Part shown: positions 1-9,607 of the stretch, one piece after another | Layout of the letters: each line of letters begins with the position of its first letter | Position numbering within the stretch: the stretch's first letter is position 1 | DNA from: Globisporangium splendens | Lineage: Eukaryota; Oomycota; Peronosporomycetes; Pythiales; Pythiaceae | NCBI GenBank assembly: GCA_006386115.1 | Contig: VFIW01000027.1 | Location: 62,001 to 126,000 of the forward strand | DNA: 64,000 nt | Direction of reading: 5' to 3' | Program-made: the position numbers and the translations under genes | The notes under the pieces: generated by a model | Database searches by the model: none | What the model saw: the letters and a program-made list of their open reading frames with translations, nothing else | What the model was told of the DNA's origin: nothing

Positions 1-1397
1 TCTTTCTGGATGTAGTTGCGCTCGATGTCCAAGTAGCCGTCGACAGATTTCGTGAGCACCGTCGCGAATGGCGTACCGACACGCTGCGAAGTCACCGCCA
101 AACCAAAAAGAGTGGCTTCAAAGCCCTCGCTTTCGACCTCAAGCATGAACAGCGCGCCAACGTAGTCGGTCGCAGCGAACGGCAGCTTCTCGAGAAGCGG
201 CACACCGAGCCAGAACCATTGGCTGCGGAACACGTTCCAGATCGTGAACATCGTCGGGATGACGTCGACACACACGACTGTGATCTGCGCGGTGATGATG
301 ATGTACCGCCAGTTCCACGCGAGCCCGTATTTCTTGACAGCGTACGTCCCGATCATCGTCACAAATGCAGCGAGCATCGTCGCGATACCATTGTTGACCG
401 GCTCGACTTTCGCCCATTGACTCTGAATCGCACTCGAAGCAGTCACAGAGAACAGCGAGAGCACATTGTAGAAGAAGCGGAACGCGACGTAGCGGTAAAT
501 GATACGCACTTGGAGTAGCTCGTACAGATACACGAACACCGACTTGGATGGACCCGTCTCTACTTTGTCTTCTTGGATGCAAAACCACGAGAATGGCAGC
601 GTGATGAGCGACATGCCGGCGCAGATGCCCATGATCGTGTTGAACCCGATCGTCCACGAGAATGTGCCGCCGTAGTCGGTGCCGTTGAGACCCAGACCCG
701 TGAAGAAGGACGAGAACACAGAGAAGACGTAAAACACGACCATGCCGTCGCCCATAGCAGTACCTCGGATATTGGCCGGTTCCCGTTGCGAGACATCGAT
801 CAAGGTGCCGTTGAAGCCGCTGTACGCGACGACGGTGCCAAAGTTCGCGATCATCATGAGGATAATGAGCTTCACGCCGCGCTGCGGGGCGTCTGTGTCA
901 ATCATTGCGAGCTGCTCGGGTGCCAACTTGCTTGGATCCAAACTCGCGAGGGCTTTGTCGCCGTAGTACGGATCACCAAGCGGCAGGATCGCCATGAGCA
1001 AGCACGAGACGAACGACAACGACCACCCGAGCACCATGTATGGGCGGCGGCGGTAGCCAAAGATCGGAACCGTGTCCGTCAGCATGCCTGTGAACAAACG
1101 GAGACTGCGCGGGAATTGCACGAGAGCTGTCGCAGTAGCGACCAGCGTCGCAGACATGTGCAGGTAGTTGTTGAGCACCGAGTAGATGACGCCACTGATG
1201 GTGCTGTACACGACGCCGACGCCCGCCATGTGGACCGCCATGCCCAAGTTCTGCCACGAGAACACCGAGACAGAGCCACGGGCAGCACGTAGTGCGCCGT
1301 TCTCATACTGACCCAGCAACCCGCTGTTGTCCACAGTGGGCGACTTGATCTCTGCGTAGGGGTCTTGCTTGAGTTGGCTCTCTGTGGGTTGCACCAT
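1..1397 (-). CDS. Folate-biopterin transporter (FBT) family protein, 3' end cut by window edge
   Basis: The minus frame is open from an ATG at 1397 to the window edge, giving about 465 residues without a stop. It is a polytopic membrane protein. After a short polar N-terminus come successive hydrophobic segments separated by the FBT-type loop FGYRRRPYMVLGWS (roughly residues 113-126), and later segments such as NFGTVVAYSGFNGTLIDVSQ. This is the major-facilitator-related folate/biopterin transporter family, which is strongly expanded in oomycetes and moves pterins or related solutes across membranes. Family members are usually about 500-560 residues, so only the last part is missing. The ATG follows a textbook oomycete initiator by 7 bases, so the 5' UTR must be very short. 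Family assignment is firm; the substrate is not known. Confidence 0.88.
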   Translation of the reverse strand, partial: MVQPTESQLKQDPYAEIKSPTVDNSGLLGQYENGALRAARGSVSVFSWQNLGMAVHMAGVGVVYSTISGVIYSVLNNYLHMSATLVATATALVQFPRSLRLFTGMLTDTVPIFGYRRRPYMVLGWSLSFVSCLLMAILPLGDPYYGDKALASLDPSKLAPEQLAMIDTDAPQRGVKLIILMMIANFGTVVAYSGFNGTLIDVSQREPANIRGTAMGDGMVVFYVFSVFSSFFTGLGLNGTDYGGTFSWTIGFNTIMGICAGMSLITLPFSWFCIQEDKVETGPSKSVFVYLYELLQVRIIYRYVAFRFFYNVLSLFSVTASSAIQSQWAKVEPVNNGIATMLAAFVTMIGTYAVKKYGLAWNWRYIIITAQITVVCVDVIPTMFTIWNVFRSQWFWLGVPLLEKLPFAATDYVGALFMLEVESEGFEATLFGLAVTSQRVGTPFATVLTKSVDGYLDIERNYIQK

Positions 1398-1404
1398 GGC
1401 GCTT

Positions 1405-1422
1405 GGGAATTGAGAAATGAGC
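1405..1422 (-). promoter_or_regulatory. Oomycete Inr/FPR core promoter of the FBT gene
   Basis: Read on the minus strand this is GCTCATTTCTCAATTCCC, nearly identical to the oomycete core promoter consensus GCTCATTYYNCAWTTTNC (initiator plus flanking promoter region). It lies 7-24 bases before the ATG. Transcription in these elements starts inside the TCATTYY part. Confidence 0.8.
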
Positions 1423-1934
1423 TCTTGGAGAGTGAAGGGAGATAAGCAGATCCCACCCACGTCCACCAGAAAACAAGGACAGCCGCATCATGGTGATCTC
1501 CCTGACTGAGTGGATCTGCTCGCTTCGCTGCAAGTGTGGTACATGTTGGCTCATTTCAGTGTGCATGCATTTGTCGACTAAAAAGATTAGCTTGACCTCT
1601 GGGACAGCATGATTAAACAATGATTAACCTTGTTTCGGGTGGCGATTTTAGACAAAAGACATGCCACAAGACGGTTCGTGATTGGCTGAATTTAGGCAAA
1701 GTTTACTTTATACGGCCATCCTGAACTTGGCTGCTGCAACATTTACCTTTTAGAACAGATTCCCTTCTCAAAACGATGTATCGAAAGTAAAAGTGGAACT
1801 CTAGGGAAGAGTTCAGGGAAGAAGATTGAATCGCTAACATTCGATTTCCTGCACAATTTATCCTATTTGCTGAGAGCTGCAAAAGATAAATGTATGCAGG
1901 TCACTTAACAATAAACCCAATAGAGCATAGTCAC

Positions 1935-2002
1935 AGAATGAGCGCCGCTCATTGGCTGGAGGCACAAACAGAGAATGAGCATTGCTCATTGGCTGGAAGC
2001 AC
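1935..2002. repeat. Duplicated 31-bp palindromic/CCAAT element
   Basis: Two 31-bp copies (1935-1965 and 1972-2002) differ at four positions. Each starts with AGAATGAGC, is followed by the inverted GCTCATT (so ATGAGC-nnn-GCTCAT forms a hairpin), and continues into ATTGGCTGG, a CCAAT-box complement. On the minus strand, towards the FBT gene, the spacer gives GCTCATTCTCTGTTTG, which is Inr-like. Confidence 0.7.
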
Positions 2003-3632
2003 GCGTTGATTTGTCCAGCAGCTTTGAGATAACTCTCTCTTTCAGTGCAAAAACCGTACTCCCTCCACTCCACAATGATTACAGAGTTTGGGTTTACCAC
2101 AAAACCGGAAAATGTGGCAACACCATTCACGAAAAATGAGGTGCAAACTTGTCAAATCATCGCTCACAGTTTGCGATAGCCAGCTGCGCGTCTTTTCAAC
2201 CACAACTCACAGGAATTCTTCGTGCAAATGTCAGTTAAATTATGTGTTTCGTCGTGCATTTTGCACCAAGAATTCCACTGTGCACAGACATGCAATCTTG
2301 ACAAATTGAAGCCAATAAGGTTCAAGCAGAAGATTTACCTAGATCACTTCCTGCAAAATGAACGACGATTTCTATGTCTATCGTGCTATCATTTCAGCAT
2401 TACGTATCTCCCTAGCGAGTGTTCGCCAGGACAGTTGACCGAGACGCCACTTTTACTTTACAGTGTCTCTTGAACATTCTCCGAGCTGTTCATTCGACTG
2501 ACAAGCACACTGTAATTCCTATGGACTAAGACGCGCCTCGATCATTGGGATGGAACATCGCAATTCAGCCAGACTATTCTCCTTCTCGCACGCACCATGT
2601 CATTTCGGCTCAGCAGGTGCATAGGAGGGTCTTCTACATCCCAGCATTGGCATCCAATAGCAACGAAACCTTTCAGAAACAGGCATTTTATACCAACACG
2701 ATAAACGCCTTCTTTCTGCATGCGTGATCAAGGCACTGCCCAGGTCGTGGATAGGCGCTATGCTGCTGTTGGTCACAGGACTTCTTCTTTGTCCTTGAAA
2801 GCGGAATATCATCTAGGACGTCATCCAACTCATCCACAATGCAGACCTCACTCTCTGTAATGTCACCCATAAATTCATATTGCACAATGTACAACTACGT
2901 TCGTGACAGTGTTCAAGGACAAAAGTGACGCCCACCTATCTTCTCAAGCCACTGAAAAGCAAACATCCAACTCCATCTTGTCGACAGCGCGCTTCGTTTG
3001 CTTCATCAACGATCTGCTTCCGCTGCCCGTCGTTCAGGTCAGTCCGCGCGCGCATGGCCGTGGTCCCCTTCGCATGAAACTTTATACACTTGCCTTGGCG
3101 TATGCAAGGGGGAGGGTGGTATTACAGAGAGCCAAGTTTGGAGTTGATCTACATTCTCAGCCCTGTCTCTTCGCTTCGCTTGCCAACAATGTTTTACACA
3201 TACACATCGTGGTCAACAACGAACCACTGTGAAGGACACGATGCGAATCCGCCGTCGGCAATGCTGTTTGCAACAGCCGTCTCGTCTCTTTGGTGTCACA
3301 TCGCCAACGCACACCCGCCTGTGTGACCGAAAGAGAACTTTATCCTGGCTCTCGATCTACTCGATGGCGTCGGTCCTTGGGATGGTGTCGATTACTTGTC
3401 CACTTTAGTGCATGTTTTTGAATGAATCAGAGAAAGAGCGACTGGTTTCAACGTAGATTGTGTGTCAGTGAAAGTGATGTCAACTTGGCCATTCAAAATG
3501 ATCAGTGCATCAATTTGGGTGGGGGCTTCTATTTATTAGTAGCGGGTGATCAGCTGTCACAGGATTCTATTCGAGACCGGTCTTATACTCGGACAAATAC
3601 ATTAGATAAAATACGCAATTAAAACAGTGTCG

Positions 3633-3650
3633 GTAAAACCTCGGTTTTAC
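3633..3650. repeat. Perfect inverted repeat, 8-bp arms
   Basis: GTAAAACC and GGTTTTAC are separated by two bases. No gene adjoins it, and its role is unknown. Confidence 0.6.
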
Positions 3651-3719
3651 TCGAAAGGTAAAAACACACAACAGTCTTCTCTCTTTCACTCGATGCGTTT
3701 TCGTTTAAAGTGATGCTTT

Positions 3720-3749
3720 TATGCTTTTACGACCTGTCATAAAAGCATA
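3720..3749. repeat. Perfect inverted repeat, 10-bp arms
   Basis: TATGCTTTTA and TAAAAGCATA are separated by 10 bases in AT-rich intergenic DNA. It could form a cruciform or hairpin; no function can be assigned. Confidence 0.6.
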
Positions 3750-4981
3750 ACTCAAAACCAAATGATATCTCATAAATAAAGACTAAGGTGCCTAAATATG
3801 TCAAAAGACAGCACCTACGTTATAAAACCAGTCTTATGTTTTTGCGCTGTTCAGTGAGACAGTGTGTCGAGTGGGGATTTTAGGATCGTGGTTTATACAA
3901 TTTATCCCACTACCGTGAATTTTGGCGGGTGGAATTTTGGTTCTCAGAAGATCCAATCTGTGTCGCTGCAGGGTTGGGACAAATTGACATTTATCCCACC
4001 CCGACTATTCATCACAGCTAATTATCGGGTTCTGGGAGCCTCGTACAAACTAAAAGCGAAAATGGACCCCAAGACACTTTGCACCGCGTTGTTCACACAG
4101 ATCTCCTCACTCAGCAGCAATCGCGTTTGAAAATGATGACCAAAATCATCGCAGCGACCGCCAAGCCTCTCGAAGAGAAAGTGGAGTATACTGTGCCATT
4201 CTTTCTTGCTTCTTTTTTTTTTTATCGTTGTCCTGATGCGTATAATCACTGTTGGCGTTAGAGGGTGGATGGTCCTTCACCTTTGCTGCATGAGGTTGGG
4301 AATGCTGAAAGAACACAATGCTGAACCACTCGCAAGGCTTGGTGCTCATGCAATAACGCATATTATCACAGATGATCTGTCGTGAAACAAACAAATCAAT
4401 AGTGAACATCTACTCGCTCGTGGAATGAAGCTGGTTAAAAGAGGTGCATCAGCATCGCCTCAAGAGCGCTATAAAAAGCGTCGACGTCACCCTCGTCGGT
4501 GCTTTCGTGTCGTGATGTGCGTCCCTGAGGCTACCCCGATCTTCGCTGGACCTCTCGAATAGCAGTATGTTGTTTCTTCACTTTGATCTTGAGCTGTGTG
4601 AGCTGAATACAATTTGCAGGCTGCTGACACTCCGTACACTCACTTTAGCTCAAACCATGACAGCCTCAGCCACCCTCTCGGTCGTCTAAGCAAAGCAGAT
4701 CATCAGAAGCAAGTGAATAATACAACAAGTAGCAACAATCCCTGTGATCAAGCCTCGGTGGGTAGGTTGTGTTTGCGTAATGTCTTGATTTTTCTTTCTT
4801 GTTTCCTCGTTTTCATCCTCGTCCTCATCGGCAAATAGCAGCAATAATCTCCACTTGCGTCGTTATTTTTTGTCTTAAAATGCTTGATCTCTCCTACAGC
4901 TACAGCCAAACTGAGCGGGCGTCTCTGTAGTCAACACTTTACATGGGGCGAGGCGATCCGATCTATACGCACAGTCGACCG

Positions 4982-5316
4982 CTAATGCTTCCCTGCTGCT
5001 TCCTCCGCCGCTGCCTTCGCTCGCGCCGTGAGTTTTCGGTCGCGCTCGTCCATCATGCGGTCCCAGTCGGTCAGCAATTGCAGTTTGCTCTGCGAAAATA
5101 GAATAAACGTACACACACAAACACGCATCCGAATGAGTCCACCGTCATCGATCCCTCGAAGCGTCAGTCACAGAAAGCCACAAAGCTGCCGAAAGGGTCG
5201 AAACGCACCTGTTGCTCGTTGCGCGCCTGCCACTTGTTGACGGCGCCGAAGCCCACGCCCATGAGCGTGAAGGCGCCGGCGATGATCACGAGACCTGGCA
5301 GCACTTGGTACGGCAT
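4982..5316 (-). CDS. NDUFA1: NADH dehydrogenase 1 alpha subcomplex subunit 1 (complex I MWFE subunit)
   Basis: Two exons, 5209-5316 and 4982-5089, joined in phase 0 across a 119-bp intron (GTGCGT...TTTCGCAG), encode 71 residues. The protein begins MPYQVLPGL, the MWFE-subunit start (xxxxLPGL), followed at once by one hydrophobic membrane segment (about residues 8-26). After the intron it has WDRMMDERDRKLT, the family's W...(M)xERDRR motif. It is an accessory subunit of mitochondrial complex I, embedded in the inner membrane beside the proton-pumping arm; the usual length is about 70 residues, which fits. Neither exon is convincing alone, but the spliced product is. The C-terminus is Ala/Glu/Lys rich. 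The stop is TAG. Confidence 0.85.
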
Positions 5317-5563
5317 TTTCCCCCTTTCGCGGCTTCTCCCCAATGGACGACGACCGCCTCCCAACCTCACCACCAAAAGCGCCAAAGCGAAACCTTCGCG
5401 TCACCTTGTTCAAGCAACCTTCACGCCACCTTTTTGAGTTGACTCATAGTGTGGGCCACGTATCCACGTGTGTACCACATAGATTCAGAACACTGACAAT
5501 TGCATCGCACCAGCAAGCATCAAGAACAATTTTCAGATTGCACATGTGCACATGTATTGCTTG

Positions 5564-6213
5564 TTATTTCCTCGAGGAGGAAGCACTATGGCTTGAGCCG
5601 TGCCTCTCTATACGGTGTGCGCTGATGGCGGTCTTGAAATCGGTCCGAGAAAACGGGTCCAGCATCAACTGATCCTCGAAGTACAGCAGCTGCAAGCAAG
5701 CATCAACCACATCAAGAGTCAGGTTTTGCCTTTTGCATTAATGTATGCATACATAGAGACAGTTTGTACCGTCGTGCTTTGGTCTAGTTCGCACTCCTCC
5801 TCCAAAAAGCACTTGAGCACCATGATCGTGTGTCCCTTTTTGAACTGCAAACAGCAGAATCACATTAGGTGGCATGGCTTAACGGACAAGCAAACCAATC
5901 AAACACCAACCTCATGCGTGACAGTCAAGTCATCAGGGAGCAGAAATTTCACCTGTCACGCAGTATTTGCAGTATTCAACGGGCAAGTTGATCGTATGGT
6001 TCGCTTCAGAATGCTGCTTTTGCACACCTGGATGGGCTCTTCCTGCAGCATCATGACGTCGTCAAACTTGCATTCTTCCTGCGCGTGGTCGTTCGCAGAC
6101 GCGTCGTCACCGTTGCGCACGGCTGCCAACGCCAGTCCGAAGCTCAATTCGGGCTGCGACATCGCGGCGATGGACGATTCGTATTGCCGCTGGAGCTGGT
6201 GATCGTCCGTCAT
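5564..6213 (-). CDS. Small ubiquitin-like-domain protein, four exons
   Basis: Exons at 6028-6213, 5911-5952, 5770-5844 and 5564-5689 all have GT-AG borders and join in phase 0, giving 142 residues. Residues 63-120 have the beta-grasp pattern of a ubiquitin-like fold: VKFLLPDDLTVTHEF, then a helix (GHTIMVLKCFLEEECELD), then LLYFEDQLMLDP. The N-terminal 60 residues (MTDDHQLQ...) are acidic and probably flexible. No C-terminal Gly-Gly is present, so this is an integral UBL domain rather than a conjugated modifier. I cannot place it in a named family. An upstream ATG at 6276 is in frame, but I prefer 6213. It is divergent from the acidic-protein gene, with 141 bp between the start codons. Introns are 75, 66 and 80 bp. 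Confidence 0.7.
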
Positions 6214-6354
6214 GGCCGTTGCTGCTCCAACGACTTGGCACGCTTCAACTTCCCAAAAGCAACTGCAGCAATTCACACCCGTTTGAATTGTGCAATAAAT
6301 TCAAAATTGAATTGAGGCGCTGTGTTCTGTTTTCGCCATCCTACAAGATCGGAA

Positions 6355-6873
6355 ATGGCGCATTTCGGCGCGACGCAGTTGCCGGCGCTGACGACGTCCG
6401 TGGGCGATCTCTATGGCGCGAGCAGCTACCGCATGTGCGAGACCCAGGAGTACGCGCTCGACCTGGACGAACTGGACCGAGAAGAGCTTGCGCTGGAGCA
6501 GATGGTGCAGGCGCTCGTCGAGCGGAAAGCGCCGCTTCCCATTGGCGTTAAGTTTCACCGCGCCATCGAGCAGGATCTTCCGGACACTGATGGCGGGATG
6601 CAATCCGATGGTGGATTGACTTTAGGTGCTCGTCGGGGTGAAGCGATGCAAGCACGCGAGGGAATAGAAGAAGACGAAGATGAAGAGGACGAGGAGGACG
6701 AGGACGAAGACGATATGGAAGAAGACGAAGAAGACGTGTTTGCGGCCGAAGAGCACGAGCTGAGCGACGACGCGGTGGATTCTGGAGACGACCCGTTTGC
6801 GCGTGAAGAAGACGACTTGCTCGATGACGTCTCGATGGAAATGGACGTGGAGCCTGCACCCAGCACCTGGTAG
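6355..6873 (+). CDS. Acidic low-complexity protein of unknown function
   Basis: 172 residues in a single exon. The first about 80 residues (MAHFGATQLPALTT...) look globular, with an amphipathic Leu/Glu-rich helix (ALDLDELDREELALEQMVQ). Residues about 100-165 are almost solid Asp/Glu, in runs broken by single Met or Val. Such tails are common in chromatin or RNA-processing proteins that contact histones or basic partners, but nothing here fixes a role. I chose the ATG at 6355, which has purines before it and a following G; 6322 is also in frame. The shared intergenic region with the upstream ubiquitin-like gene is only about 140 bp, suggesting a bidirectional promoter. Confidence 0.65.
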   Translation: MAHFGATQLPALTTSVGDLYGASSYRMCETQEYALDLDELDREELALEQMVQALVERKAPLPIGVKFHRAIEQDLPDTDGGMQSDGGLTLGARRGEAMQAREGIEEDEDEEDEEDEDEDDMEEDEEDVFAAEEHELSDDAVDSGDDPFAREEDDLLDDVSMEMDVEPAPSTW

Positions 6874-7212
6874 AGAGGCAGTAACCCGTCTGAAAGTGCA
6901 GAAGGCTTGAGCAACAGGCATCGTGTTATTTAACTCAAATATCCAAAGCATCAATGCGCATGTGTTGGTCTGTTTCATTGACACTAGGCAGTTCAGCGCA
7001 CGCATCCATCGATTGTCGCCACTGACAAATTGCATGGGTTCATTCCTATTTTTGACGAGAAACTGCATATTTGACATATTTGTATTTTGGACACACAATG
7101 TTCATTTTCGACGACTATTGGCTTTAGAGATATTTTACATTTTCGACACCCGCACTCATGGTTGCTTTTACTTTTCTGTGTCGACATTTTGAAAGCGGCG
7201 GCAGCAGGCAGC
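6874..7212. other. Intergenic: acidic-protein 3' end to MED28 5' end
   Basis: 339 bp, T-rich before MED28. I see no Inr consensus, RNA gene or repeat. Confidence 0.5.
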
Positions 7213-7758
7213 ATGGAGATCAAAGCGGAGCAAGTTGGCGCGAACGCGACGGCGGTCACGAACCCAAACCCAGCGGCCGTCGCGTCTTCACAAGCCACTT
7301 CTCCACCACTGTCCGGAGCGCCACCTCCAATCGTGACAGCAGGCGGTGCTGCTGCGTCTGGAGTCGGCGAGCAGTACCTCTCGGAGATGAACAATGCGTT
7401 CGCCAAGTGTCTCTCGCTCGTGTGTCCGCCGATCCAGTACCCGCCGCACTGCCGGTTCAATCCGGTGCAGCAGGACGCCGCCGACACGATGGAGATCGAG
7501 TCGCGGCTGGAAGAGTTTTTTCTGCACGCGAAGCAGATCGAGCTGCTGTTCCTCAACGACGTCGCGATGTGCAGCAATAGCAACAGCAGCAGTGAATATG
7601 GCGGTCTACAGCAAAGCGACTTGGAGATGGAGATCGTGAACCTCGAGGGCGAACTGAACGAAAAGCACGACCTCATTGAGAAATACACGGACGTGATTCG
7701 CGGCTGGGAGGGCAAATTCAAGCGTCTTGAGAGCCGCATGGCGCCTGAACGGGAATGA
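7213..7758 (+). CDS. MED28: Mediator complex subunit 28-like protein
   Basis: 181 residues, single exon. After an Ala/Pro-rich flexible N-terminus of about 50 residues comes the helical core: NNAFAKCLSLVCPP, then SRLEEFFLHAKQIELLFLND. The C-terminal part has a coiled-coil stretch ending NEKHDLIEKYTDVIRGWEGK, which parallels the MED28 pattern of 'ELxxKDxLVxKHxxKLRxWQ'. MED28 sits at the head-middle interface of the Mediator complex in the nucleus and links activators to RNA polymerase II. The reading frame runs upstream to 7087, but the segment before 7213 reads like untranslated DNA, so I take the ATG at 7213. Assignment rests on helix pattern and length rather than strong identity. Confidence 0.7.
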   Translation: MEIKAEQVGANATAVTNPNPAAVASSQATSPPLSGAPPPIVTAGGAAASGVGEQYLSEMNNAFAKCLSLVCPPIQYPPHCRFNPVQQDAADTMEIESRLEEFFLHAKQIELLFLNDVAMCSNSNSSSEYGGLQQSDLEMEIVNLEGELNEKHDLIEKYTDVIRGWEGKFKRLESRMAPERE

Positions 7759-8026
7759 AGCCAATAAATAAATGCAGCAGATGAGCTCATGAGAGAGCAC
7801 GACAGCGAACGTAGTGAGGCAAAAGCAATGAATATATGATATGCATGTAGACTGGAGCTCTTGTTGTTTTATGTTTGTTATGAGAGAGATTTTTTTCTCT
7901 TTATTATGATGCTTCGGGATCTATGAAATGGTTCGGAGTAAAAGTGAGAACGAAGTGCAGCTAGTGTGAAGCTGTCGAACGGGAAAGCTAGAAAATGGAA
8001 AAGCGACATGCTTGATGCCCATTTCT

Positions 8027-9127
8027 TTACTGCAGCGTCTCCCAGGCCTTGAGCAGCACGGCAGTTTGCTGAGGATTCCGCACCGCGACACGGATGTACG
8101 TCGGCAATTCGTAGCCTGGCTTGCCGGAGCGCACAGGCACGCCGTGCTGCTTGGCGAGCGCGCACGCGTTCTCGCTGGTCGCGTCCGACTTGGTGTCGAC
8201 CCAGATCCACGACAAGTACGGCTTGCCGTGAATCTCCCAGTCTGGGAACCGCTTCTGGAGCTGCTCCACCAAGTTGGCGCGCCACACCGGGGTGACTTCC
8301 CACGTCTTCTGCATGTACGCATCATCCTTGACGACGGCTGAGACGAACGCGAGCGCCATCGTGTTCACCGACCACGGCACTTGCTTCTTCTTGATGGCCG
8401 CTGCATGCGCCGCGGTCGGCGCGACGACACTGCCGATGCGCAGCCCCGTGCACGACCAAATCTTGGTCCAACTCGTCATGATCCACACGTTGATCTTGCG
8501 CGTCTCGCTCAGGTTCTTCACCCATTCGCGCTGGTGGATCAGACTGTCCTGGCGCCAGTGCGGACCGACCCACGGCTGCATGCTCTCGTCGATAATGATC
8601 GTGTGGTTGTCAGGGCAGTGGGTCTCGATGTACTTCTTCATGGCGTCCACTTCCAGGTAGTCGCCCGTGGGGTTCGTGGGGTTGACCATGCACGTGAGAA
8701 CGGCCGACTTGTCGTCCCACGCAAGCGTCTGGCGGCCATCAGCCTTGCTCGAGCGCTCGTACTCCTTGTACTGGGTCAGCGTGCCGCCTGGACGCCAGCC
8801 GCCAGGTTGCACGCTGCGGATCACGAGATCAATCAACTCGGATGCGCCGTTGCCCATGAGCAGCAAGTCGAGGTTCTGCTCCCATTGACCTGGCCACAGG
8901 AACTCGGCCAAGTGGCTGATCGCGGGCTGGAAGTCCGCTGGCGGATAGTGGTGGATCGAATGGATCGACTTGGCGGCAGCGTCGAGCGCGCTTGCGGGGG
9001 TGCCCAGTCCGTTGGTCGTGACGCTGAAGTCTTCGGTGAAGTTGGCGAGGAACTTCCAGTCCTGTCCGCCGTGGAAGGTCTGCGTCTCCTCGTCCCACAC
9101 GGCGTTCGTGGCTTGCTGGTCGGCCAT
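8027..9127 (-). CDS. PLP-dependent class I/II aminotransferase (HisC/CobD-like)
   Basis: 366 residues, single exon. The fold type I signatures are in order: YPPADFQPAI (about 61-70), the substrate/cofactor loop MGNGASELID (91-100), NPTNPTGD (149-156), the Asp that pairs with the pyridine nitrogen in IIIDES (about 180), and the Schiff-base lysine K222 in SWTKIWSCTGLRIGS. A C-terminal Arg segment (TYIRVAVR) fits the carboxylate-binding arginine. This arrangement is typical of histidinol-phosphate aminotransferase, threonine-phosphate decarboxylase and relatives; the exact amino acid substrate cannot be read from the sequence. No targeting peptide is evident, so it is probably cytosolic. The ATG at 9127 follows a strong oomycete initiator by about 32 bases, which rules out the longer in-frame start at 9337. 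Confidence 0.88.
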   Translation of the reverse strand: MADQQATNAVWDEETQTFHGGQDWKFLANFTEDFSVTTNGLGTPASALDAAAKSIHSIHHYPPADFQPAISHLAEFLWPGQWEQNLDLLLMGNGASELIDLVIRSVQPGGWRPGGTLTQYKEYERSSKADGRQTLAWDDKSAVLTCMVNPTNPTGDYLEVDAMKKYIETHCPDNHTIIIDESMQPWVGPHWRQDSLIHQREWVKNLSETRKINVWIMTSWTKIWSCTGLRIGSVVAPTAAHAAAIKKKQVPWSVNTMALAFVSAVVKDDAYMQKTWEVTPVWRANLVEQLQKRFPDWEIHGKPYLSWIWVDTKSDATSENACALAKQHGVPVRSGKPGYELPTYIRVAVRNPQQTAVLLKAWETLQ

Positions 9128-9607
9128 TCTGGACGATGGAGCTTGTTGCGGCTGGCGCCTGAATGCAGAATGACGCAGTGAATCTGAACACGCGCAGTGT
9201 GAGCCAACTCCCCCTCCCCTCAATGGCCAACTCCCCCATCTCGTCTTTGTAACACCAGATTGGTGTCTCAAATGCATTGCGATAGCCCGAACCTCTGCGA
9301 GTGATGGCAGAGGGTGTCTCGTGCAGACCATTTGCAAAAATCAGCTCACAAAAAGTAGTGTAGACCACTTCACTTGAGGATGCTTCCTTATTTTGCTGCG
9401 CCATAGCAAACGCAGGTGTTACGCTTCCGAGAGCCGTTGAGGGCATCTTGATCCGCCAGATTCAGCTCCGCGCTTTGACTCTCGCAGGCGCGTGACGGAC
9501 GTCGCGTGTTGTGTGTGCGTGTGTGTCTGTTCGTTCGTGTGTGTGTGCGCTGCTACCTGTGTGTACATACATCGCTCTTGACGAGGCAGACAGACAGCAG
9601 AAGCGCC
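9128..9607. other. Divergent promoter region, aminotransferase / DHHC-ankyrin gene
   Basis: 480 bp between divergent start codons. It holds the minus-strand Inr at 9159-9176 and, close to the DHHC gene, a degenerate TG/CG-rich low-complexity stretch (about 9510-9550). I see no clear Inr on the plus strand. Confidence 0.55.
9159..9176 (-). promoter_or_regulatory. Oomycete Inr/FPR core promoter of the aminotransferase gene
   Basis: On the minus strand it reads GCGTCATTCTGCATTCAG, matching TCATTYYNCAWTT of the oomycete initiator. It lies about 32-49 bases before the ATG at 9127 and fixes the gene's 5' end. Confidence 0.75.

Larger units (their letters stand above)
1423..4981. other. 3.5-kb intergenic region without a supportable gene
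   Basis: AT-richer than the flanking genes. Open frames here are short and show no family motif. It contains a duplicated 31-bp element (1935-2002) and small perfect inverted repeats near 3633-3650 and 3720-3749. A minus-strand stretch at 2790-2890 reads as an acidic peptide (DELDDVLDD) but has no start, splice sites or recognisable relatives. I see no transposon ends. Confidence 0.5.

Noticed and set aside
2688..2894. Possible decayed coding fragment (acidic DELDDVLDD peptide)
   Set aside because: Only about 40 codons look protein-like, with no start, splice sites or recognisable relatives.
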